DNA of 5,276 nucleotides from Armatimonadota bacterium (GCA_016210785.1 JACQTN010000408.1:1-5276); one strand, 5' to 3'; numbered from the stretch's first letter, positions 1-5,276 are shown. Program-made: numbers and translations. The notes: a model not told the origin generated them from the letters alone.

Positions 1-298
1 ACGTTCGACGTGCCTGCAAGGTGCGCGATCCTACCGCGCTCGCCGGACTTACGGCGCACACGGCGCACCGGACTCACGGCGCCCCCACGAACCGGCACGT
101 TCCACTCTGTGCAAGGTGTTCTGTTCTACCGCGCGGCACGTTCAACGTCTATGCAAGGTGCACCACTCTACCGCGCTCAGCGCACTCACGGCGCACCGAC
201 TTCGCGGCGCACCCGCGACAGTGGGTTCTCCGACATATGGGTGATGCTCGGACTCGGCGTGGCCGGTCCTGCGCACAAATGAAGCGTCTTTGCGAGAC
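1..298 (+). repeat. Modular intergenic repeat, copy A
   Basis: This stretch has no credible gene; the open frames here are short, overlap in several frames and have no ribosome binding site. It is a mosaic of recurring units. Units start at about 1 (truncated by the window edge), 94 and 135. Each begins with a GCACGTTC-like block, then GCAAGGTG, then a TACCGCGC block, and units 1 and 3 add a GGACTCACGGCGC block. That last block is duplicated inside unit 1 (44-59 and 69-84). A tail follows from ACCCGCGAC (211) to GAGAC (298). The unit at 94-134 matches 3526-3566 in copy B at 37 of 41 positions by hand alignment. The tail contains 15- and 14-base blocks (244-258, 262-275) found exactly in copy C. 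The function is unknown; it could be a non-autonomous mobile element remnant, a recombination substrate or a structured RNA. Confidence 0.8.
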
Positions 299-310
299 AG
301 CCTCCTGAGT

Positions 311-329
311 ATGCGGGTGTGGCCCGCGT
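311..329 (-). terminator. Possible weak terminator hairpin of the MFS gene
   Basis: A GCGGG/CCCGC stem (313-317 with 323-327, 5-nt loop) extends by one T-G wobble and one A-T pair. It starts about 5 bases past the transporter stop codon on the minus strand. The bases after it on that strand (ACTCAGG) are not T-rich, so it is at best an atypical intrinsic terminator and may simply be a chance GC-rich hairpin. Confidence 0.25.
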
Positions 330-334
330 GATGC

Positions 335-1504
335 CTATGGCGCGGGCGTTTCTGAGGGGACGCGCGCCGCTCCCGCCGGCTTCGGCAGGAGGAAGCGCGC
401 CGCCAGCATCGCCATTCCCGCGCCGGCGATTACGAACCCCGCGCCCAACCCCGCAGCTTCCACTGCCACGCCGAGGCTGGCCGGTCCCAGCGCCTGGGCG
501 AGGCGGCTCAGACCCAGGCGCACGCCGGTGGCCGTGGCGAGTTGCGCCAGAGGGAATCCCTCCGAGAACGTGACCAGCGCGACCGGGAACAGCAGCCCCA
601 AGCTGGCCCCCATCATGGCGATGTGAGCCGCCAGCACAACCAGCGCTTTGGTGAAGGGGAGCAAGAGGAGGGACAGCGCGCCGCCTGCCAGCGCGATCCC
701 CATGAGCAGGTTTCTGTGCGCCATCTGGCTCAGGTGTCCGACGAACGGGCGCACGCTCATGGAGGCGAACGCCCGGGTAGAGAAGAGGAGGCCGATCAAC
801 GCCGGCGAGAGATGGAACTGGTGGAGCAGCACGGGGAAGAAGGTCTGCCAGAAACCGAAGGTATATTCCGACAGGTTACTGGCGTAGAGACTGCGGCGCA
901 CTTCGGGATTGCGGCGGATCACCTGGAAAGAGAGCCCCAGCCTGGTCACCTTCCCGCCGCGCGCGCTGCCGCTGATCGCCACGGCGATACCGGCCGACGC
1001 CAGCGCGAAGAGCGCGCACACCGAGAAGGCCAGCCCGTAGCCACCCAGCACCACCAGAACGCCCGCCGCCGCCGGGCCGATGACCTGACCGATCGACGTG
1101 GCAAACATGTACATGCCCGCCACGTGGGCGCGGTGGGTGGTGTCGCCCATCGCCAGCGTCTGCGTCGCCACCAGGATCAGCGTCTGGGAGAGGCCCATCA
1201 GGGCGAGCCCCGCCGCGGCCGCCGGGACCCCGGCCACCCATCCCAGGCTCCAAAACGCGACGGCCGCGCCGGCGCATCCGGCGGTGGTGATGGTGCGGGG
1301 GCCGAGCCGCGCGGTCAGCATGCCGACCGGGATGGCGGCGATCACCGGCACCAGGGCGCCCACCGCCATCAGGAGCCCCAGCACGACGGGCGTTGCGCCC
1401 AGCGCCTGGATCCGCAGCGGGATAAACGGCGCCACGCCCTGCCAGGCCGCGTAGTAGAGGACGCCGATGAGATAGATGAGGAGGAGGTTGCGGCGCATCG
1501 TCAT
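335..1504 (-). CDS. Major facilitator superfamily (MFS) transporter, 12 TM
   Basis: This encodes a 389-residue inner-membrane secondary transporter. The protein is almost entirely hydrophobic, with about twelve predicted membrane segments. I place six at roughly 8-177, a basic cytoplasmic loop at 178-208, and six more at 211-373. Motif A of the superfamily is recognisable between TM2 and TM3 as GMLTARLGPR (61-70), with a degenerate copy between TM8 and TM9 (RPFVGHLSQMAHR, 252-264). A motif C-like stretch, SIGQVIGPAAAG (137-148) in TM5, resembles drug/H+ antiporters and favours an exporter, but the substrate cannot be read from sequence. The start at 1504 was chosen because GGAG sits 6 bases upstream; the in-frame ATG at 1498 is a weaker alternative. 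The frame stays open far upstream, but that part is the antisense shadow of the hydrolase gene. It is divergent from the hydrolase, which suggests shared control. The stop is TAG at 335-337. Confidence 0.92.
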   Translation of the reverse strand: MTMRRNLLLIYLIGVLYYAAWQGVAPFIPLRIQALGATPVVLGLLMAVGALVPVIAAIPVGMLTARLGPRTITTAGCAGAAVAFWSLGWVAGVPAAAAGLALMGLSQTLILVATQTLAMGDTTHRAHVAGMYMFATSIGQVIGPAAAGVLVVLGGYGLAFSVCALFALASAGIAVAISGSARGGKVTRLGLSFQVIRRNPEVRRSLYASNLSEYTFGFWQTFFPVLLHQFHLSPALIGLLFSTRAFASMSVRPFVGHLSQMAHRNLLMGIALAGGALSLLLLPFTKALVVLAAHIAMMGASLGLLFPVALVTFSEGFPLAQLATATGVRLGLSRLAQALGPASLGVAVEAAGLGAGFVIAGAGMAMLAARFLLPKPAGAARVPSETPAP

Positions 1505-1510
1505 GGTCTT

Positions 1511-1514
1511 CTCC
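1511..1514 (-). promoter_or_regulatory. Ribosome binding site of the MFS gene
   Basis: On the minus strand GGAG lies 6 bases before the ATG at 1504. For the next ATG (1498) the spacing would be 12, so this site favours the upstream start. Confidence 0.65.
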
Positions 1515-1595
1515 GCGGCGGCGGCGTCTCCCTTGAACGCGCCGCCAGCCAGGGCTTCGCGCGGCGAGAGCAGAATGTAGCGTCCAGACCAGTAC

Positions 1596-1602
1596 GGGAG
1601 GG
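1596..1602 (+). promoter_or_regulatory. Ribosome binding site of the GGT-family gene
   Basis: GGGAGGG ends 7 bases before ATG 1610. It decides the start: the frame is open back to 542, but the upstream part is antisense to the transporter. Confidence 0.8.
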
Positions 1603-1609
1603 AACTCTC

Positions 1610-3364
1610 ATGTTCATCTTCACCTCGCTGCCTACCCACCGCCCGCCCATCATGGGCACGCACTACATGGTGGCCTCCGGCCACTACCTGGCCACGCTGG
1701 CCGGCATCCGCATCCTGGAGCGGGGCGGCAACGCCGTGGACGCGGGCGTGGCCGCGGGGTTGTGTATCAACGTCCTCCAGCCCGACATGACCAACGTGGG
1801 CGGCGTGGCGCCCATCATCCTGCGCAGCGCGCGCACCGGCGAAGTCGTCACCATCAGCGGGTTGGGCCGGTGGCCGAAGGCCGCCACGCTGGAAGTGGTG
1901 CTGGCGCGCGGCGGCGGCGATCTCCCCCTCGGCGTGCTTCGCTCGGTGACGCCCGCGGCCATCGACGCCTGGCTCACCGCGCTGGAGCGCTACGGCACTA
2001 AGACACTTGCCCAGGTTGCCGCACCTGCCATGGAGCTGGCCGCCGACGGGTTTCCCGTCAACCGGTTCCTCCACGACAACCTGGCCCGCGCCGCGGAGGT
2101 GATCGCCCGCTGGACCTCCACCGCCGCCATCTTCCTGCCCGGCGGCCGCGTTCCGGAGGTCGGCGACGTGCTGGTGCAGCGGGACCTGGCGCGTACGCTG
2201 CAGCGGCTCGCCGAAGCGGAGGGCGCCGCGGCATCGAAGGGGGACTCGCGCGAGGAGGCAATCCGCACGGCCCGCGACCTGTTCTACCGCGGCGCCATTG
2301 CCCGCGAGATCGTGGACTTCTGCCGCGCCGAGGGCGGGCTGCTCAGTCTGGAGGATATGGCGGCGTTCTCGGTGCGGGTGGAGCCACCGGTGCGCGCCAC
2401 CTATCGCGGGCATGAGGTCTACGGCTGCGGACCCTGGTGCCAGGGCCCGGTGGCGCTGGAGGCGCTCAACATCCTGGAGGGCTACGACCTCCGCGCGACG
2501 GGACACCTCTCCGCCGAGACCCTCCATCTGATCATCGAAGCCCTCACCGCCGCCTTCGCCGACCGGCACGCCTACTACGGCGACCCCGACTTCGTCCAGG
2601 TTCCCATCAGCGGTCTCCTCGCCAAGGCGTACGCGGCGGAGTGGCGCCGGCGCATGGAACCCCGCCGGGCGTGGTCGGAGATGCCGTCGCCGGGCGATCC
2701 GTGGGTGCACGAGGGCGCGCCGGCCGTCGCGGGTGGGGCGGACGCGCCCGCGCCGAAGAACGGGCCCATCGAGCCGGACACCAGTTATCTCTGCGTCATC
2801 GACGCGGAGGGCAACGCGTTTTCCGCGACGCCCAGCGACGGCGTGCTCTCCACGCCCGTGGTCCCGGGGCTGGGGCTCATCATCAGCAGCCGGGGCTACC
2901 AGTCCTGGCTCGACCCTCACCACCCCTCGTGCGTGGCGCCCGGCAAGCGGCCGCGCCTGACGCCCAGCCCAGGGCTCGTCATGCGGGACGGCCGCGTCTT
3001 CCTGGCCTACGGCACGCCCGGGCACGACGTCCAGCCCCAGGCCATGGTGCAGGTGCTGGTCAACATGCTGGACTTCGGCATGGACCCCCAGGAGGCGATC
3101 GAGGCGCCGCGCCTGGCCACCTACAACTTCCCTTCCACCGGTCACCCGCACGCCTACCACCCCGGTCTGGTGCGCGTGGAGTCGCGCGTCCCGGAGGAGG
3201 TGCGGGGCACGCTGGCGGCGTGGGGCCACAAGGTGGAGGCGTGGCCCGCGTGGATGCCCAGCGCCGGCGCGGTGTGCGCGATTCGGGCGCGGTGGGACCG
3301 CGGCAGGCCGCTGCTGGTGGGCGGCGCCGACCCGCGCCGGCTGGCCTACGCCATCGGATGGTGA
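1610..3364 (+). CDS. Gamma-glutamyltranspeptidase-family Ntn hydrolase, divergent subfamily
   Basis: The 584-residue product is full length for the GGT family. These are autoprocessing N-terminal-nucleophile hydrolases that transfer or hydrolyse an acyl group, classically gamma-glutamyl from glutathione. The large-chain hallmark ATLAGIRILERGGNAVDAGV (28-47) is clear, and PKAAT (89-93) and a YGT...APAMELAADGFPV block (128-150) also match. The nucleophile and cleavage site is D390/T391 in EPDTSYLCVIDAEGNAFSA, so predicted chains are 1-390 and 391-584 (194 residues). The small chain carries PGLGLIISSRG (419-429), APGKRPRLTPSP (443-454), GTPGHD (468-473) and a DFGMDPQEAIEAPR block. The second residue after the nucleophile is Tyr, not the usual His. 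The classic lid residues, the Ser-Ser pair and the exact position of the glutamate-binding Arg are not conserved, so calling it a true glutathione hydrolase (Ggt) would overreach; an amidase or acylase on another substrate is possible. There is no signal peptide, so it is probably cytoplasmic. It is divergent from the MFS gene and followed by its own terminator. Confidence 0.93.
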   Translation: MFIFTSLPTHRPPIMGTHYMVASGHYLATLAGIRILERGGNAVDAGVAAGLCINVLQPDMTNVGGVAPIILRSARTGEVVTISGLGRWPKAATLEVVLARGGGDLPLGVLRSVTPAAIDAWLTALERYGTKTLAQVAAPAMELAADGFPVNRFLHDNLARAAEVIARWTSTAAIFLPGGRVPEVGDVLVQRDLARTLQRLAEAEGAAASKGDSREEAIRTARDLFYRGAIAREIVDFCRAEGGLLSLEDMAAFSVRVEPPVRATYRGHEVYGCGPWCQGPVALEALNILEGYDLRATGHLSAETLHLIIEALTAAFADRHAYYGDPDFVQVPISGLLAKAYAAEWRRRMEPRRAWSEMPSPGDPWVHEGAPAVAGGADAPAPKNGPIEPDTSYLCVIDAEGNAFSATPSDGVLSTPVVPGLGLIISSRGYQSWLDPHHPSCVAPGKRPRLTPSPGLVMRDGRVFLAYGTPGHDVQPQAMVQVLVNMLDFGMDPQEAIEAPRLATYNFPSTGHPHAYHPGLVRVESRVPEEVRGTLAAWGHKVEAWPAWMPSAGAVCAIRARWDRGRPLLVGGADPRRLAYAIGW

Positions 3365-3393
3365 CTGTCTTGAAATCTCTAGCCGGTAACGTT

Positions 3394-3426
3394 GGGTGGA
3401 GTGTCTTTGCGCCACTCCACCCTTCT
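3394..3426 (+). terminator. Rho-independent terminator of the GGT-family gene
   Basis: GGGTGGAGTG (3394-3403) and CACTCCACCC (3413-3422) form a perfect 10-bp stem with a 9-base loop, followed by TTCT. It begins 30 bases after the hydrolase stop codon. The T-tract is short, but position and stem strength make this convincing. Confidence 0.82.
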
Positions 3427-3457
3427 CCAAATGTCCGACGCGGGGAGGGTCTTGCCC

Positions 3458-3731
3458 GGCACGTGCTACGTGCTTCCGAGGTGCGCCATCGTACCGCGCT
3501 CACCGGACTCACGGCGCCCACGACCGGCACGTTCGACTCGGTGCAAGGTGTTCCGTTCTGCCGCGCTCACCGTACGCACGGCGCACCCGCGACGGTGCGG
3601 GTGCCGAAGTACCCGTGATGCTCGGGCTCGGCGGCGCGAGTCCAATCCTGCGCCGTTCAACTCGCGGCACCGATACCGACACATCGTGGGAAGCCGGCCC
3701 TGCGCATGGACGAAGCATTGATTTCTGAGAC
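3458..3731 (+). repeat. Modular intergenic repeat, copy B
   Basis: This is the second copy of the repeat at 1-298, in the same orientation. Head units start at 3458 and 3526. Each opens with an inverted repeat: GCACGT/ACGTGC around 3 bases at 3459-3473, and GCAC/GTGC at 3527-3544. The GCAAGGTG, CCGCGCTCAC and ACGGCGC blocks follow. The tail runs from ACCCGCGAC (3585) to GAGAC (3731). Relative to A and C the tail is about 58 bp longer (see the next entry). Open frames crossing this region lack ribosome binding sites and homology-like content, so I regard it as non-coding. It lies between two hairpin terminators (3394-3426 and 3742-3770). Confidence 0.8.
3635..3692 (+). repeat. Extra hairpin segment inside repeat copy B
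   Basis: Copies A and C pass almost directly from the GCTCGG-CTCGGC block to the CCGGNCCTGCGCA block. In copy B these are separated by about 58 extra bases. The segment contains a perfect 7-bp inverted repeat, CGCGAGT (3635-3641) and ACTCGCG (3660-3666). It also carries a CAATCCTGCGC stretch (3643-3653) resembling the CCTGCGC block that follows, so it may be a partial internal duplication of the tail. The exact borders are uncertain by a few bases. Confidence 0.6.
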
Positions 3732-3741
3732 GCGCTGCTAG

Positions 3742-3770
3742 AGGGCCCCGGCGGAGTCCGCCGGGGTCTT
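3742..3770 (+). terminator. Terminator-like hairpin downstream of repeat B
   Basis: CCCCGGCGG (3746-3754) and CCGCCGGGG (3758-3766) pair perfectly around a 3-base AGT loop. The stem can extend to about 13 bp with G-T wobbles and ends in TCTT. The hydrolase already has a terminator about 350 bases upstream, so this one may be a backup, may end a transcript of repeat B, or may insulate the lipoprotein gene. The T-tract is weak, which lowers confidence in true intrinsic termination. Confidence 0.6.
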
Positions 3771-3902
3771 CAGAGATTTCATGGAGGTCAGGTGGGCGCG
3801 GCCGGACTGAACCCGCGGGCGTGCGGGTACGTTCTACATAGAGCAAAAGGGAGGGTTCCTCACACGGGTCGTTTATGCCAGGATGTGGTGGCGCGCAGAC
3901 AA

Positions 3903-3933
3903 GGCGGGGGATGGTGCGGTCCTCCGCCCTTTT
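3903..3933 (+). terminator. Attenuator-like hairpin in the lipoprotein leader
   Basis: GGCGGGGG (3903-3910) pairs with CCTCCGCC (3921-3928) as an 8-bp stem with one G-T wobble and a 10-base loop, followed by C and TTTT (3930-3933). It lies 74 bases upstream of the lipoprotein start. It could be an attenuator, or a chance hairpin in GC-rich DNA. Confidence 0.35.
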
Positions 3934-3993
3934 GTGCCCCGATCGCCCCGCCTCCGTAGAGGCAGCGGTGTACGGTGCGCGACGCTGCGGCCA

Positions 3994-4000
3994 GGGAGGG
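3994..4000 (+). promoter_or_regulatory. Ribosome binding site of the lipoprotein gene
   Basis: GGGAGGG ends 6 bases before ATG 4007, the same core as for the hydrolase. It selects this ATG, which also places the basic N-region and lipobox where a signal peptide needs them. Confidence 0.8.
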
Positions 4001-4006
4001 TGTTCC

Positions 4007-5170
4007 ATGCTGGCGATGTTCACACGACTGCGGCCCCGTGCCGTCCGCCTGCGCGGCGCGCAGTGGCTCCTGCTCTTCTTCGCCGTGCTGCTGCTGGCGG
4101 GGTGCGGGGGTGGAGCATCGTCGTCGGGCTCGGGGTCAGGGTCGGGATCCGGGTCGGGGTCCGGATCGGGAACCTCCAGCTCGCCGACGGCGTACGTCTC
4201 CGGTACCATCACCAAGTCGCGCGGCGCGGCGGTGGCCGGGGCGACGGTCACCCTCGCCCAGACCGGGCAGAGCGCCACCACCGACAGCAACGGCAGCTAC
4301 ACGCTGAGCACGCAGAGCTCCGGCAGCCTCACGCTGCAGATCACCAAGAGCGGTTTCTACACGGGCGTCGTCAGGACGTCGGTCAGCGCCGGCGGCAGCA
4401 TCACTGTCGATGACGTGACCTCGTCGCCCGACGACTACATCGCCGCGCTCTTCGAGGCGCTGACGGAGTCGGACGACTCGGTGGGCACGCGGCGCTGGAA
4501 CCGCGACCCGGTGCGGGTGTACCTGGACCAGGCGGGTTCATCCACGTATGAAGATGTGTTCGGCACCCGGGCCACCCAGGCGATGCAGACCTGGAACCGG
4601 CTCGCCGAGGACCGCCTGAATGTCACCCAGACCAGCGACAGCTCCGCTTACGACATCCGCGTGCGGTGGGTCTCCTCGCTCTCCGGCGGCGCCATCGGCC
4701 GGGCGACCACCACCTACCTGGTCTCCACCGGCGGGATCCTCAGCGCCCTCATCGACATCCTGGACAGCGTCGGGGACACCCTGGACACCATCACGCACGA
4801 GTTCGGCCACGCCCTGGGCTTCATCGGCCACAGCTACCGCTCCACCGACATCATGTACCCCTTTGACAATGACCAGAGCTATCCCAGCCCCCAGGAGGCG
4901 GCCGCGTTTTACGTGCTCTACCGCAACGCGTCCGGCACGTCGTCCACCGGCGTGGTCACTTCGTCCCGGACCGCATCCGGCGGCCAGGGCGTCGCGCAGG
5001 CCGTCGGCGTGACCATGGCAGCGCGGAGTGAACCTGACGCGCCGCGGCCCTACGTCGCACCCCCCAGGTCTCCGCGGGGTGGCCCCGACCAGGAGGACGA
5101 TCCGGAGGAGGCATGGCTGCGCGAGGTGTCAAAGATCATCGGGGAGACGCGGGACCTGGGAGGCCGATAG
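4007..5170 (+). CDS. Secreted lipoprotein, matrixin-like zinc metalloprotease with CarboxypepD_reg-like domain
   Basis: The 387-residue precursor begins with a lipoprotein signal peptide: a basic N-region (R7, R9, R11, R14, R16), a hydrophobic core at 20-31, and lipobox LAGC with lipidated C33. A Gly-Ser linker (41-55) follows. Residues about 62-135 look like a carboxypeptidase regulatory-like beta-sandwich (VSGTITKSRGAAVAGATV, then DSNGSYTL). Residues about 160-307 are protease-like: the strand DPVRVYLD (167-174), a helix with AMQTWNRL (192-199), and YDIRVRW (215-221) resemble matrixins. The zinc site is HEFGHALGFIGHS (264-276) with Met-turn DIMYP (281-285). H264, E265 and H268 are canonical, but the third ligand candidate H275 is one residue later than in the usual HExxHxxGxxH. 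The tail (310-387) is low-complexity, proline-rich and then acidic. It is probably anchored outside the cytoplasmic membrane or in the outer membrane; the substrate is unknown. It is a monocistronic-looking gene with no visible terminator before the inverted repeat. Confidence 0.88.
   Translation: MLAMFTRLRPRAVRLRGAQWLLLFFAVLLLAGCGGGASSSGSGSGSGSGSGSGSGTSSSPTAYVSGTITKSRGAAVAGATVTLAQTGQSATTDSNGSYTLSTQSSGSLTLQITKSGFYTGVVRTSVSAGGSITVDDVTSSPDDYIAALFEALTESDDSVGTRRWNRDPVRVYLDQAGSSTYEDVFGTRATQAMQTWNRLAEDRLNVTQTSDSSAYDIRVRWVSSLSGGAIGRATTTYLVSTGGILSALIDILDSVGDTLDTITHEFGHALGFIGHSYRSTDIMYPFDNDQSYPSPQEAAAFYVLYRNASGTSSTGVVTSSRTASGGQGVAQAVGVTMAARSEPDAPRPYVAPPRSPRGGPDQEDDPEEAWLREVSKIIGETRDLGGR
4127..4171 (+). 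repeat. Hexanucleotide tandem repeat encoding (Gly-Ser)n linker
   Basis: Seven imperfect GGNTCN hexamers plus one Gly codon encode residues 41-55 just after the lipid-attachment Cys. Third-base differences between units show that it is not a freshly expanded tract. Copy-number change would lengthen or shorten the linker in frame. The tract is unusually rich in GGG runs on the coding strand. Confidence 0.85.
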
Positions 5171-5176
5171 GTGCGT

Positions 5177-5276
5177 GTCTCGGAAATCCGCCTTGCGTGC
5201 ATGCGCAGGACCGGCTGTGCCGAGTCCGAGCATACCAGTATGGTGGGGTCCCCACTATCGCGGGTGGGGGTTGAAC
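5177..5276 (-). repeat. Modular intergenic repeat, copy C (inverted, cut by window edge)
   Basis: Read on the minus strand, this is the tail of the same repeat. ACCCGCGAT (5265-5257) leads to GAGAC (5181-5177), with two exact blocks shared with copy A: 5219-5233 (15 bases, = 244-258) and 5202-5215 (14 bases, = 262-275). The tail is nearly the same length as in A (about 89 versus 88 bases) and lacks the extra segment of B. The head units, if present, lie beyond the window. It starts 7 bases after the lipoprotein stop codon, and no separate terminator for that gene is visible. Confidence 0.78.

Larger units (their letters stand above)
1505..1609. promoter_or_regulatory. Divergent promoter interval between MFS and hydrolase
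   Basis: The 105 bp between the two divergent start codons must hold both promoters unless transcripts start further away. No strong sigma-70 pair is visible. The best fragments are TTGAAC at 1533-1538 (plus), without a good partner, and TACATT on the minus strand (1574-1579), without a clear -35. A 7-bp inverted repeat, GGCGGCG (1520-1526) and CGCCGCC (1540-1546) with a 13-base spacer, lies in the transporter leader. It could be a regulator site or an mRNA hairpin, or a chance product of high GC. Confidence 0.5.
3771..4006 (+). promoter_or_regulatory. Promoter and structured leader of the lipoprotein gene
   Basis: No gene is supported here. The frame of the lipoprotein is open back to 3875, but that extension has no Shine-Dalgarno and would bury the signal peptide. 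I see no convincing -35/-10 pair; TACATA at 3835-3840 is the most AT-rich candidate -10. Three hairpins follow one another before the ribosome binding site: 3903-3928 with a following T4, GCCTC/GAGGC around a CGTA tetraloop (3950-3963), and GCAGCG/CGCTGC (3962-3967 with 3983-3988). I do not recognise a known riboswitch consensus. Confidence 0.45.

Noticed and set aside
542..1609. N-terminal extension of the hydrolase frame to 940 residues
   Set aside because: The extension is antisense to the MFS gene, with an Arg/Gln/His/Glu-rich composition typical of shadow frames, while a strong ribosome binding site and family alignment place the start at 1610.
335..3430. Single 1031-residue minus-strand open frame covering both main genes
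   Set aside because: Only its C-terminal 389 residues look like a protein (MFS). The rest is an Arg/His/Gly-rich antisense shadow of the hydrolase; the ribosome binding site supports the start at 1504.
3526..3600. tRNA-like T-arm sequence (GTTCGACTC) in repeat B
   Set aside because: No acceptor, D-arm or anticodon stem can be assembled around it, and the corresponding bases in copy A differ.
2437..3618. 393-residue plus-strand frame overlapping the hydrolase
   Set aside because: Out-of-frame shadow with low-complexity Arg/Gly/Pro/Ala composition, overlapping a well-supported gene.
3392..3728. Two ~110-residue overlapping frames through repeat B, and similar ones in repeat A (10-308)
   Set aside because: The repeats are open in several frames at once, lack ribosome binding sites, and differ between copies by length changes that are not multiples of three, so coding is unlikely.
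1..3731. Composite transposon bounded by copies A and B
   Set aside because: There is no transposase or clean terminal inverted repeats, and no target duplication is visible.
3875..4006. 44-residue N-terminal extension of the lipoprotein
   Set aside because: No Shine-Dalgarno before 3875, and it would bury a textbook lipoprotein signal peptide that starts at 4007 with its own ribosome binding site.
5231..5256. Near-palindromes CATACCAGTATG and GTGGGGTCCCCAC in copy C as operator or terminator
   Set aside because: They belong to the repeat tail, leave almost no loop, and have no T-tract, so I do not call them separate sites.

Overview
This is a high-GC bacterial window (roughly 70% G+C by eye) with strong GGAGG-type ribosome binding sites and GC-rich hairpin terminators. 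I cannot name the phylum. It holds three genes and no rRNA, tRNA, CRISPR array, transposase or phage gene. Codon use and Shine-Dalgarno style look alike across the genes, so nothing marks one of them as recently acquired.

Layout: 1-298 is a non-coding modular repeat (copy A). 335-1504 (minus) is a 389-residue MFS transporter. 1505-1609 is a 105-bp divergent promoter interval. 1610-3364 (plus) is a 584-residue gamma-glutamyltranspeptidase-family Ntn hydrolase. It lacks a signal peptide and diverges at the residues that bind the glutamyl group. A 10-bp perfect hairpin at 3394-3422 ends that unit. 3458-3731 is repeat copy B, in the same orientation as A, with an extra hairpin-bearing segment of about 58 bp. 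A second terminator-like hairpin follows at 3742-3770. 3771-4006 is a hairpin-rich leader, and 4007-5170 (plus) is a lipoprotein: Gly-Ser linker, CarboxypepD_reg-like beta domain, then a matrixin-like zinc protease domain. 5177-5276 is copy C of the same repeat, inverted and cut by the window edge.

How the genes relate: the transporter and hydrolase are divergent and share one short control region, so they may be co-regulated, with the transporter moving a substrate or product of the hydrolase (inference). The lipoprotein protease is a separate unit behind two terminators. The most unusual content is the repeat family, which occupies every sizeable intergenic gap except the divergent promoter. 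It is built from recurring units that begin with a GCAC...GTGC inverted repeat and end in a common tail. I do not recognise it. Second in interest are the one-residue-longer zinc motif of the protease and the altered active site of the hydrolase.
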